In this document: positions 30,396-39,428 of the stretch, in pieces | Layout: each line of letters opens with the position of its first letter | How positions within the stretch are numbered: position 1 is the first letter of the stretch | Assembly (NCBI RefSeq): GCF_000765905.2 | Contig: NZ_JRPL02000007.1 | Coordinates: forward strand, 1-64,000 | DNA: 64,000 nucleotides | Reading direction: 5' to 3' | DNA from: Helicobacter trogontum | Lineage (GTDB): Bacteria; Campylobacterota; Campylobacteria; Campylobacterales; Helicobacteraceae | Translations under genes and position numbers: made by a program | The notes under the pieces: generated by a model | Told to the model about the DNA's origin: nothing | Seen by the model: the letters and a program-made list of their open reading frames with translations, nothing else | Databases searched by the model: none

Positions 30396-31418
30396 ATGTC
30401 AAAAAAAGAATTTGTAGTAGGTATTGTAGGTGTTACAGGTGCAGTTGGTGAGGAGTTGTTGCGGATTTTAGATGAGAGGGATTTTCCAGTAAAAAAGCTT
30501 GTCCCACTTGCTAGTGCACGTAGTGCTGGAGATACGATAGAATTTAAAGATAAAAAAATCAAGGTTTTGGAGACAACAGATTCTGTATTTAAAGATGAGG
30601 GAGTTGAGATTGCATTTTTTAGTGCAGGTGGAAGCGTGAGTGAAAGATTTGCTCCAAGTGCAGTAAAAGCTGGGGCGGTTGTGATTGATAATACAAGCTT
30701 TTTCCGTATGCAAGATTCCATTCCTCTTGTTGTGCCCGAAGTAAATCCAGAAGATATTAAAAAAGATTCTACAATTATTGCAAACCCTAATTGCTCCACT
30801 ATACAAATGGTGCATGTATTAGCTCCTTTGCATAAAGCATTTGGTATTGAACGGGTCGATGTTAGCACTTATCAGGCGGTGAGTGGTGCGGGTAAAAAGG
30901 GTATGGAAGAGCTTATTATGCAAATGCAAAAGTTCTTTGCATTTGAGCTTGATTCTGTTATCCCAAAAGCTTTTCAACACAGAATTGCTCTAAACCTTAT
31001 CCCTCATATTGATACATTTCTTGATAATGGCTTTACAAAGGAAGAAATGAAAATGATCAATGAAAGTCAAAAAATTATGCATGCTGCATTTGAGATTTCT
31101 GCGACTTGCGTTCGAGTGCCAATTTTGCGTAGTCATAGTGAAACTTTGAGTATTCGCTTTAAAAATGAAGTGAGTGCAGATAAAGCAAGAGAGATTCTAA
31201 GAAGCGCAGAAAGCGTAGTTGTGATAGATAATCCAAATAGTAATGAATATCCTATGCCACTTATTGCCACAGATACAGATGAAACTTTTGTTGGTAGAAT
31301 ACGCGAAGATAATTATGACAAACGCATTTTGCATTTATTTTGCGTGGCTGATCAAGTGCGTGTTGGTGCTGCGACAAATGCTGTGCGTATTGCTGAAAAG
31401 TGGATTGCATTGCATTGA
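30396..31418 (+). CDS. asd: Aspartate-semialdehyde dehydrogenase
   Basis: NADPH-dependent reduction of aspartyl-phosphate in the lysine/diaminopimelate, threonine and methionine pathway. The N-terminal dinucleotide loop is GIVGVTGAVGEELLRIL, and the catalytic cysteine is in ANPNCSTIQMVHVLAPL (about residue 130). YQAVSGAGKKGMEEL and the substrate-binding FQHRIALNLIPHID follow. The 340 residues are standard, and AAAGGATAAAC precedes the ATG. It is monocistronic as far as seen. Confidence 0.97.
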   Translation: MSKKEFVVGIVGVTGAVGEELLRILDERDFPVKKLVPLASARSAGDTIEFKDKKIKVLETTDSVFKDEGVEIAFFSAGGSVSERFAPSAVKAGAVVIDNTSFFRMQDSIPLVVPEVNPEDIKKDSTIIANPNCSTIQMVHVLAPLHKAFGIERVDVSTYQAVSGAGKKGMEELIMQMQKFFAFELDSVIPKAFQHRIALNLIPHIDTFLDNGFTKEEMKMINESQKIMHAAFEISATCVRVPILRSHSETLSIRFKNEVSADKAREILRSAESVVVIDNPNSNEYPMPLIATDTDETFVGRIREDNYDKRILHLFCVADQVRVGAATNAVRIAEKWIALH

Positions 31419-31977
31419 AATTATACTTAATGATATATGTTTTGGTATATAAGCTTTGACTTACACTGCAAATTGCATGTTAGCAACTGTATTACTCGCT
31501 ACTGGGTTAAGTATGATTTGCAGCGACAAAATTGAGTAAATATTTTTCTTCATCTTAGAATCTTTTATAAGCTTTTATATAGATTCTCACTAAGCTTTAC
31601 CATGCCTTTAAAATATATAAAATAACTTTTATGCCCCAAAAAACCCTAAAATATGGGATTACGCAAAATAACTTGATTTGTTTTTTGTAGGATAGCACAT
31701 ATTATAACTCGATAGATATACTACATTTAAAGGAAAACTATGAGATATTTTATACATCTTGCCCTAAGAGGTTTCTAACTTACTCAAAACTACAATATTA
31801 ACTTTTGATTCAATATTTCATTTTCCCATACACAAGATAATAATCATAGTCTTCTTTATTGAAATTTGTTGTATCATATATACCATATCCAATATATACC
31901 GATATATACCAATATATATCATAATATACCATATACATTATGTTTAGAATGTTAAATCTTATGATTAAGGAAACATT
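31419..31977. other. Noncoding gap with a 10-bp tandem repeat
   Basis: 559 bp. The distal part (31875-31930) contains degenerate 10-bp repeats next to the following gene. No frame or RNA gene is supported elsewhere. Confidence 0.5.
31875..31930. repeat. Degenerate 10-bp tandem repeat upstream of the flgR operon
   Basis: Consecutive units AATATATACC, GATATATACC, AATATATATC and ATAATATACC at 31891-31930, with a further CATATATACC at 31875. The array ends 47 bp before the start codon at 31978, so it lies in or next to the promoter. Changes in unit number would move promoter elements. Confidence 0.7.
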
Positions 31978-32787
31978 ATGCTATCCTGTAGCACAAGGTT
32001 CTATATATATATCATACCCTATTGCTTTTTGTGTTTTTGTGCTCCACTCCATGCAGATACAAGCACGCTCATGCAAAATAATCCTAGCCAAGAAATATTG
32101 AATACACAAGATTCACTATACAACTCATTGCCAACAGATAGTCTAAAAGAAGCTCCATTGCCAAAAGATCCAAGCCTATTGCAAATGCAGCAAGATCAAA
32201 TGGATTTAATGCGTAAGGAATTCCATGGTAATCCTGCACAAACTGATTTGATCTATTACAAACAAAACGAGGCACAAAAAGAAATACAAAAAGATAGCAC
32301 GCTAAAGATTAAACCAGAATACAGCACATATCAAGATAGCATAGCGCAAACAGAGCAGCATGAGTTTATTATGCAATATTTTTTTAAAATCGTTGATGAA
32401 ATACCTTATGGTGAAGATTATAAAATCTCTGTGCCATTACATATGTTAGGATTACAACGCATGAAGACACCATCACGCACTTGTGAGATAAATACAAAAG
32501 AGCATTCACTCCCCATCACGCATTATAATCACTACACAAAAGCAGAAATGCAAGCAAGTATCAGAAAACAAACGCAATATTTATTGTATAATTTACTCCA
32601 AGAATATAAAGCAGAAGTATTAGAATGCCTTATGCTCAATCAAGCATATCTTGATGATACGAATACCGCTTTGAATCTAGAGTCTCGCACCAAAACGATT
32701 ACAAGTGTGCGTTCTTATGTGCTTGTGGATTTTCATGGAGGTATACTGACTTTGCAAGTCTTTAATCCACCAAATAAAAAACATTGA
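31978..32787 (+). CDS. Secreted hypothetical protein preceding flgR
   Basis: A signal peptide of about 27 residues (LLSCSTR... ending at LHA) is followed by a Gln/Asp/Ser-rich linker (about 28-115). A folded domain covers about 125-269, with FKIVDEIPYGEDYKISVPLH and the C-terminal SYVLVDFHGGILTLQVFNPP. There are two or three Cys, one in PSRTCEIN and one in EVLECLML. AAGGAAACATT precedes the ATG. flgR starts 11 nt after its stop, so the two are co-transcribed. A hypothetical gene holds the same position before flgR in H. pylori (HP0702 next to HP0703). The function is unknown. Confidence 0.8.
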   Translation: MLSCSTRFYIYIIPYCFLCFCAPLHADTSTLMQNNPSQEILNTQDSLYNSLPTDSLKEAPLPKDPSLLQMQQDQMDLMRKEFHGNPAQTDLIYYKQNEAQKEIQKDSTLKIKPEYSTYQDSIAQTEQHEFIMQYFFKIVDEIPYGEDYKISVPLHMLGLQRMKTPSRTCEINTKEHSLPITHYNHYTKAEMQASIRKQTQYLLYNLLQEYKAEVLECLMLNQAYLDDTNTALNLESRTKTITSVRSYVLVDFHGGILTLQVFNPPNKKH

Positions 32788-32798
32788 AAAGGAATATC

Positions 32799-33974
32799 AT
32801 GAAAATAGCCATTGTTGAAGATGACATTAATATGCGAAAAAGCCTTGAATTCTTTTTTTCAGACTATAAAGACCTCAATATTGTAAGCTTTAAAAATCCA
32901 AAAGATGCACTAAAATCCCTTGATGATAGCTTTGATTTAGTGATTACAGATATTAACATGCCACAAATGGATGGATTAGAGTTTCTTAATAAATTAAATG
33001 GACGATATGAAGCTATTGTTATTACTGGTAATGCTACACTGAATAAAGCTATAGAATCTATTCGTATTGGTGTCAAAGACTTTTTTCAAAAACCATTTGA
33101 ACCACAAGAGCTGCTTGAAGCTATTTATCGCACAAAAAAGGTTGTTGAATTCAATAAAACCCATCAGCAAACACAACAGAGTCCAAAAAAGACATTAAGC
33201 AAAGAAAAACTCTTTGGATCAAGCTCCAAGAAGCTTGAAGAAGCAAAAACCCTAGCACTTCGTGCTGCCCCAACAGATGCTAGTGTCTTATTGCTTGGTG
33301 CAAGTGGTGTAGGTAAAGAAGTTTTTGCACGTTTTATCCATGAAAATTCAAAACGCAAAGATGCACCATTTCTTGCATTAAATATGGCTGCGATACCAGA
33401 AAATCTTTTAGAATCTGAATTGTTTGGTTATGAAAAAGGTGCATTCACAGATGCTACAGCACCAAAGCCTGGTCTTTTGGAATCTGCACAAGGTGGAAGT
33501 ATCTTTTTAGATGAGATTGGGGAGATGCCAATGGCATTGCAAGCAAAACTGCTTCGTGCTTTGCAAGAAAAAGAAATTATGCGTTTGGGGAGTGCAAAAC
33601 CAATAAAGATTGATGTACGATTTATTGCTGCTACAAATGCAAATATACAAGAAAAAATTGCTAATCAAGAGTTTAGAGAAGATCTTTTCTTTAGGTTGCA
33701 AACAGTGCCTATTAAGATACCACCTTTAAAAGAACGCACAGAAGAGATTCTGCCACTTGCCACAAGCCATATCCAAGAGGTTTGTGCACATTATGGTTTC
33801 AAGCAAAAAACTTTTAGTAAGAGTGCACAAGACAAAATGTTGGCATACGCATGGCCTGGCAACATACGAGAGCTTTTAAGTGTTGTTGAGCGTTCATGTA
33901 TCTTAAGTGAAGGTGATATTATAGAAGCAAATGATTTGTATCTTGATGAAAGAGAGAAGGGCTTGTTTAACTAA
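32799..33974 (+). CDS. flgR: Sigma-54-dependent response regulator FlgR, lacking a DNA-binding domain
   Basis: Master activator of the RpoN-dependent flagellar genes, partner of the kinase FlgS. The receiver domain has EDD at residues 7-9 and the phosphoacceptor Asp51 (VITDINMPQMDG). The AAA+ domain has Walker A GASGVGKE (167-174), a GAFTDA loop (214-219) in place of the canonical GAFTGA, and FLDEIGEMP. The protein stops shortly after YAWPGNIRELLSVVERSCIL with no C-terminal helix-turn-helix. H. pylori FlgR also lacks this domain and is thought to work from solution. ATG 32799 follows AAAAGGAA; the in-frame TTG 15 nt earlier is not needed. Confidence 0.93.
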   Translation: MKIAIVEDDINMRKSLEFFFSDYKDLNIVSFKNPKDALKSLDDSFDLVITDINMPQMDGLEFLNKLNGRYEAIVITGNATLNKAIESIRIGVKDFFQKPFEPQELLEAIYRTKKVVEFNKTHQQTQQSPKKTLSKEKLFGSSSKKLEEAKTLALRAAPTDASVLLLGASGVGKEVFARFIHENSKRKDAPFLALNMAAIPENLLESELFGYEKGAFTDATAPKPGLLESAQGGSIFLDEIGEMPMALQAKLLRALQEKEIMRLGSAKPIKIDVRFIAATNANIQEKIANQEFREDLFFRLQTVPIKIPPLKERTEEILPLATSHIQEVCAHYGFKQKTFSKSAQDKMLAYAWPGNIRELLSVVERSCILSEGDIIEANDLYLDEREKGLFN

Positions 33975-34274
33975 ATATTACTTTATCGTTCAATCTTTTT
34001 TGAAGGTTAAGGGTTGCTGTTTGTCTTGCGTTTCAATGATCTTTTAAGGTGATATATATCTTTACATATAGGAAGGAATAATCCCACAAAGCAATCACGA
34101 TATAAAATCATAAGTATGGTTATAGCGGTTATATATAGGTTTAGCTTCAGATTCACCCTTAGCTAAGGAGGAACAACCACATAAAGCTAGTTTAATATAG
34201 TTTTCAAATCAAACAAACCCCTTATCATTCTTCATACAAAAGGATAGTTTTTACTAGAAAGCCTTACCAATACA

Positions 34275-34660
34275 ACACGCACCAAATTAAGCATATTTTG
34301 CAAGGTTTTTAGCTTGTGATGTGTTTTAGGTTTCTTTGATACTTCTTACAAACTATACACAAAAAACATTTAGTAAAGTATGTTTTAAAGGCTTTTGCTT
34401 TTTGTGAATTCCTTTAAGGTGTTATGTGTTGTGAGTATGTAAGATTTGCTTACTATGTTATTTCTATTTGTATCAAATGCTTAAGCTTAAATGTTGCGTG
34501 TGATTGTTGCTTTTGTTGTGATATATGTATGTTAAGGCTTAATACATTTAACGCCTTGTAGCTTTAGGGTATGTTTGTTAATGCTAAAAGGCGTTTTTTG
34601 GATTTTACAAATGTGCAGTAATAAAAAACACTTACTTGATACCCTTTGGAAGATAATAAC
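34275..34660 (+). repeat. Dispersed noncoding repeat, copy B
   Basis: Nearly identical to the reverse complement of 28500-28762 over its first 250 bp, and alignable with copy A over its full length, including the distal TTTGGAAGA. It fills the gap between the convergent flgR and uvrA genes, where H. pylori has a small hypothetical gene. No open frame is shared with copies A and C. Confidence 0.88.
34550..34599 (+). terminator. Terminator-like hairpin inside repeat copy B
   Basis: AACGCCTT (34550-34557) pairs with AAGGCGTT (34588-34595), followed directly by TTTT. The loop is about 30 nt. This could end a transcript that starts in the repeat, or read-through from flgR. The corresponding position of copy A has a different but also perfect hairpin. 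Confidence 0.5.
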
Positions 34661-34688
34661 TATTTTTGTATGATTCTATATATCTATA

Positions 34689-37496
34689 TCACAAAACCTC
34701 ATTTGCTAAAAATTGTGCTGTATAACTTCCACTCTTATCTTTATTTTTTATGATATCAGCCACACTACCGCAATCTACAATCTTACCGCCACCACTACCA
34801 CCATCTGGTCCTATGTCAATAATGTAGTCTGCATTTTTAATTACATCTAGGTTATGTTCAATCACAACAACAGAATTACCAAGGCTAACGAGATGATGAA
34901 GCACTCCTGTAAGTTTATCTACATCAGCAAAGTGTAATCCTGTTGTTGGTTCATCTAAGATATAGAGCGTTTTACCTGTGTCTTTACGACTTAATTCTTT
35001 GCTAAGTTTAATTCTTTGTGCTTCTCCACCACTAAGCGTAAGAGAGCTTTGTCCAAGTGTAATATAACCTAACCCTACTGCCTGCAAAGTTTTAAGTCGA
35101 TTAAAAATCTTTGGAATCTTGCTAAAAAAGTTGCATGCTTCATCGACACTCATGGCAAGCACTTCTGCTATATTTTTATGATTATAGGTGATCTCTAAAG
35201 TTTGAGGGTTATATTTTGCACCCTTGCATACATCGCACTGCACCATCACATCAGGTAAAAAATGCATCTCAATCTTTATTTCACCCTCACCCTGACATTT
35301 TTCGCATCTACCACCTTTGACGTTAAAACTGAAACGTCCAACGCTATAGCCGCGTATTTTTGCTTCCTTTGTTTCTGCAAAAAGATGGCGAATATCATCC
35401 ATGAGTCCAGTATAAGTGCTTGGGTTACTACGAGGAGTTCTACCTATTGGGCTTTGGTCAAGATAAATTACTTTATCAAGATTCTCTAAACCCTCAATCA
35501 TTACGCCGCTATTTGCTTGGATACGCTTTGAATGATTAAGTAACTCTTGTGCAGTGGGTAAAAGAGTCTGCAATATCAGTGAGCTTTTACCGCTACCGCT
35601 CACACCTGTTACACACACAAAGTTAGCCAATGGAATCTTTACACTTACATTACGGAGATTATGCAATGTAACATTGCTCATGCTTAACCATTTTTCTTGT
35701 TTTCTCTCGTATTTGTAGTCGATTTTTTTTGTGCCATTTAGATATTGTGCTGATAGTGTTTTGCTTTTAAGTAGATCTTTGACTTTACCGCTAAAGACTA
35801 CTTCACCACCATATATCCCAGCACCAGGTCCAATATCTACTATAAAATCTGCCCGCATAATCGTTTCTTTATCATGCTCCACAACAATGACGCTATTACC
35901 TTTTTCTTGCAATGACTTTAGTGTTTTGATAAGCTTTAGCGTGTCTCTCTCATGCAATCCTATGCTTGGCTCATCAAGCACATACATAACGCCAGTCAAT
36001 CCGCTACCAATCTGACTTGCAATGCGTATCCGTTGGCTCTCTCCACCGCTAATACTTCGTGCATCGCGATGTAGGGTGAGATAACCTAAACCAACATCAT
36101 AAAGAAAGAAGAGCCTTTCTCTTATCTCCTTTAATATAGAATCTGAAATTTGTTTTTGTTGTGTGCTGAGATAGGAAAAATTCTCTTTTGTATCAAAAAA
36201 ATGATAACAATGTTCAATTGGCATATTAATTACTTCTGCAATGCTTTTATCTGCTACCTTTACACTTAAAGATTGTGGATTAAGTCTATTGCCATTGCAG
36301 CCGCTACAAGTTTTTTCTACCATATAATCTGTTGCATCATCTTTTAGCACATCAAGGGCTATTTGCATAACACCCCGCCAAGTCTGTTTTATTGTGCTAT
36401 TTTTCCAAGTTATCATGATGTCTTTTGTGCTACCATATAAGAGTGCATTTTGTTTATCCTTAGGGAGTTCAGCAAAGGTGCTACTCGATTCTATTTCATA
36501 TGTATTACAAAAACCCTCAAAAAGTGCATAATAATAACTTTTATTGAAGCCAAAAATAAATTTTATACCACCTTTATTTAATGGCTCATGCTGCGTAATA
36601 ATACTATTTACATCAAGAGCATATTTTACACCCAAACCACCACATTCTTTACATGCACCTTTTGGTGAATTGAAAGAAAAACTTACAGGCTCTAGTTCTT
36701 CAAAGCTTACCTTACATTGAAAACATGCTAAATGTTCGCTAAAGTGGATTGTTTCATTGTGCTCTTTTTGTTCATTTAGAATCTCAACTTCGATTTCACC
36801 ATAGGATTCTTTTAAACCAGATTCTATAGCATAGGCAATCCTTGCATGACTCTCTTCGTTTAATACTACTCTATCCATAACAATACTAATGCTGTGTTTT
36901 TTTGTCTTTGCTAGTGTAATTTCAGAATCAAGTCGCGTCATTACACCATTAATCTTTGCTCTTACATAGCCTTTTGCCCTTAATGATTCTAATTTATCTT
37001 GAAAACTCCCCTTTTTTTCTTTAACAATTGGAGCATAAATAATAAGCTTTGAATCCTTTGGTAGCTTTAAAACTTCATTAATAATATCTGTTGATGACAT
37101 GGAGCTAATTTTTTCTCCACATAAATGACAATGTTGTATGCCAACTCTAGCATACAAAAGTCGTAAATAATCATAAATTTCTGTAATAGTTCCAACCGTT
37201 GAACGTGGATTTTTTGAAGTCGTTTTTTGATCGATCGCAATAGCAGGGGTTAATCCATCTATTTTTTCTACATTTGGTTTGCCAACTTTATCAAGGAATT
37301 GTCGTACATAGCTTGAAAGAGATTCTATATATCGTCTTTGTCCTTCTGCATATAGGGTGTCAAATGCAAGCGTGCTTTTACCGCTTCCGCTTACGCCCGT
37401 AAAAACGACTAATTGATTTTTTGGAATAGAGAGGTTTATATTCTTGAGATTATTTTCTTTTGCACCTGTGATTGTAATCTTATCATTTTGTCCCAT
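34689..37496 (-). CDS. uvrA: Excinuclease ABC subunit A
   Basis: DNA damage sensor of nucleotide excision repair, with two ABC ATPase modules. The first Walker A is GVSGSGKSTLAFDTLYAEGQ and the second GVSGSGKSSLILQTLL. The ABC signatures are SISGGESQRIRIASQIGSGL and TLSGGEAQRIKLSKEL. Zinc modules include CFQCKVSF with CKECGGLG, and CEKCQGEGEIKIEMHF with CDVCKGAKYN. ATG 37496 is preceded by AAAAGG, so it is preferred over the TTG 21 nt upstream. The 935 residues are standard. Confidence 0.97.
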   Translation of the reverse strand: MGQNDKITITGAKENNLKNINLSIPKNQLVVFTGVSGSGKSTLAFDTLYAEGQRRYIESLSSYVRQFLDKVGKPNVEKIDGLTPAIAIDQKTTSKNPRSTVGTITEIYDYLRLLYARVGIQHCHLCGEKISSMSSTDIINEVLKLPKDSKLIIYAPIVKEKKGSFQDKLESLRAKGYVRAKINGVMTRLDSEITLAKTKKHSISIVMDRVVLNEESHARIAYAIESGLKESYGEIEVEILNEQKEHNETIHFSEHLACFQCKVSFEELEPVSFSFNSPKGACKECGGLGVKYALDVNSIITQHEPLNKGGIKFIFGFNKSYYYALFEGFCNTYEIESSSTFAELPKDKQNALLYGSTKDIMITWKNSTIKQTWRGVMQIALDVLKDDATDYMVEKTCSGCNGNRLNPQSLSVKVADKSIAEVINMPIEHCYHFFDTKENFSYLSTQQKQISDSILKEIRERLFFLYDVGLGYLTLHRDARSISGGESQRIRIASQIGSGLTGVMYVLDEPSIGLHERDTLKLIKTLKSLQEKGNSVIVVEHDKETIMRADFIVDIGPGAGIYGGEVVFSGKVKDLLKSKTLSAQYLNGTKKIDYKYERKQEKWLSMSNVTLHNLRNVSVKIPLANFVCVTGVSGSGKSSLILQTLLPTAQELLNHSKRIQANSGVMIEGLENLDKVIYLDQSPIGRTPRSNPSTYTGLMDDIRHLFAETKEAKIRGYSVGRFSFNVKGGRCEKCQGEGEIKIEMHFLPDVMVQCDVCKGAKYNPQTLEITYNHKNIAEVLAMSVDEACNFFSKIPKIFNRLKTLQAVGLGYITLGQSSLTLSGGEAQRIKLSKELSRKDTGKTLYILDEPTTGLHFADVDKLTGVLHHLVSLGNSVVVIEHNLDVIKNADYIIDIGPDGGSGGGKIVDCGSVADIIKNKDKSGSYTAQFLANEVL

Positions 37497-37779
37497 GTTT
37501 TGCCTTTTGACTACCAAAAATTACATAATTAAAAAGGCTTGTATTTTATCAAAAATACACAAATATATATTACGAAAGCACCAATGTAATTGCTATTGTG
37601 GCTTAAAGCAGACATGAGTATATCAAGTTATTACAATACTGCTTTGATAGTGAGTATATATATCTTCATGGTGTCGTATAAAATATTGGTTTTACAAATT
37701 CTTATTGTTTTAATATTAGACCGCACCTATTTGTGACTGATGAATGACAAGTTAACGCTAATTCAAAAAGCAATTAGGG

Positions 37780-37785
37780 TATAAT
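37780..37785 (+). promoter_or_regulatory. Putative -10 box of the PiT gene
   Basis: A perfect TATAAT 44 nt before the chosen start codon 37830, preceded by an AT-rich region without a clear -35. Confidence 0.5.
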
Positions 37786-37829
37786 AATGAGAATGCTTTG
37801 TGCCATTTTTACGTCTTAAGGAAAGTTTT

Positions 37830-39428
37830 ATGGATATTAAAAATATTAAAAAGATTGAGAATGCTGCATCATTTGGACAAAGGGATATTGTAAAAATTGG
37901 CATTGTGCTTGCATTTTTTATTCTTATTGCTGGTATTGCGATTACATTTGGTTATCCTGTGAGTAGCCCTGTTGTGCTCATTTTTGCCGCAGTTGTTGGA
38001 GGCTATATGGCACTTAATATCGGTGCCAATGATGTGGCAAACAATGTTGGTCCAGCGGTTGGTTCACACGCTATCACACTTGTTGGTGCGATAATTATTG
38101 CTGCTATTGCAGAGGCTTCTGGGGCAATTATTGCTGGAAAGGATGTTGTTGATACCATTAAGTCTGGCATTATCAATCCAACCAGTTTGCAAGATAGCGC
38201 AACTTTTATTTATGTTATGCTTGCTGCTCTTACTTCTGGAGCGATTTGGTTGCATGTTGCTACTGCACTTGGTGCACCTGTATCTACAACGCATTCGCTT
38301 GTTGGGGGCGTGCTTGGGGCTGGTATTATGGCAGGTGGATTTGGTATAGCAAACTGGGGCGCTATGGGGGAGATTGCATTAAGTTGGGTTGTGTCTCCTT
38401 GTCTTGGCGGCTTAATTGCTATGATATTTTTATTTATTATTAAGAGATCTATTACTTATCAAAGTGATAAAAAAACTGCTGCAAAACGTGTTGTGCCACT
38501 GTTGATTCTTATTATGTCATGGTCATTTAGCGTGTATTTGGTGCAAAAAACTGGTATGATTAAGCTTAGTTTTGGTGCCGCATTACTTGCTGGATTGGGC
38601 ATTGCTATTGTTGTTTTCTTTATTTCTCGTCCATTTATTATCAGAAAAGCAGATACGCTTTCAAATACCAAAGAAGATATTAATGAACTTTTTACACTTC
38701 CTTTAATCTTTTCTGCTGCTCTGCTTAGCTTTGCTCATGGTGCAAATGATGTGGCAAATGCTATTGGACCTTTGGCTGGAATCTATGAGGCAATTCGCGA
38801 GACTGCTGTAGAGTCTTTTGGTGGTAAGGCACAGGTACCATTTTGGATTATGCTTATAGGTGGACTTGGAATATCACTAGGGTTAGCTCTTTATGGACCA
38901 AAACTAATCAAAACCGTTGGTAGTGAAATTACAGATCTTGACAAAATGCGTGCATTTTGTGTAGCACTTTCTGCTGCTATTACCGTGCTTATTGCTTCGC
39001 AATTAGGTTTGCCTGTAAGTTCTACTCATATTGCCATTGGTGCAATCTTTGGTGTCGGATTTTTACGTGAGTATCTTAAAAAGCGTTACTATACTATGCA
39101 GCAAGAAATTATTGAAGCATATAAAGGGAGAAATGAGGAGGCAGTGCAGAAATTCTTGACAAAATTTGATCGTGCAAATATTCGACAGAAACAAGAGATG
39201 TTGCAGTCTCTCAAAGCAAATGCTGCAAAAGCTGATAGAAAGAATAATGATTTGCCAGTGTTAAGAAAAAAAGAACGTAAAAGTTTGAAAAAAGCATATA
39301 AACAAGAGTTGGTAAGACGAAGCGCGATTAATAGAATTATTGCTTCATGGCTTATTACCGTGCCGCTATCAGCTATATTTGGTGCAGTTGCTTTTTATCT
39401 TATATCAAAGATTAATCTCCCATTATAG
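37830..39428 (+). CDS. PiT-family inorganic phosphate transporter
   Basis: Low-affinity H+ (or Na+)/phosphate symporter. The duplicated PHO4 signatures are GANDVANNVGPAVGSHAITL near residue 65 and AHGANDVANAIGPLAG near 305. About ten to eleven membrane helices are visible, and a charged cytoplasmic loop (about 415-480) precedes the last helix. AAGGAAA before ATG 37830 sets the start; the in-frame GTG ten codons upstream has no site. The 532 residues are typical of the long bacterial PiT form. Confidence 0.93.
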   Translation: MDIKNIKKIENAASFGQRDIVKIGIVLAFFILIAGIAITFGYPVSSPVVLIFAAVVGGYMALNIGANDVANNVGPAVGSHAITLVGAIIIAAIAEASGAIIAGKDVVDTIKSGIINPTSLQDSATFIYVMLAALTSGAIWLHVATALGAPVSTTHSLVGGVLGAGIMAGGFGIANWGAMGEIALSWVVSPCLGGLIAMIFLFIIKRSITYQSDKKTAAKRVVPLLILIMSWSFSVYLVQKTGMIKLSFGAALLAGLGIAIVVFFISRPFIIRKADTLSNTKEDINELFTLPLIFSAALLSFAHGANDVANAIGPLAGIYEAIRETAVESFGGKAQVPFWIMLIGGLGISLGLALYGPKLIKTVGSEITDLDKMRAFCVALSAAITVLIASQLGLPVSSTHIAIGAIFGVGFLREYLKKRYYTMQQEIIEAYKGRNEEAVQKFLTKFDRANIRQKQEMLQSLKANAAKADRKNNDLPVLRKKERKSLKKAYKQELVRRSAINRIIASWLITVPLSAIFGAVAFYLISKINLPL

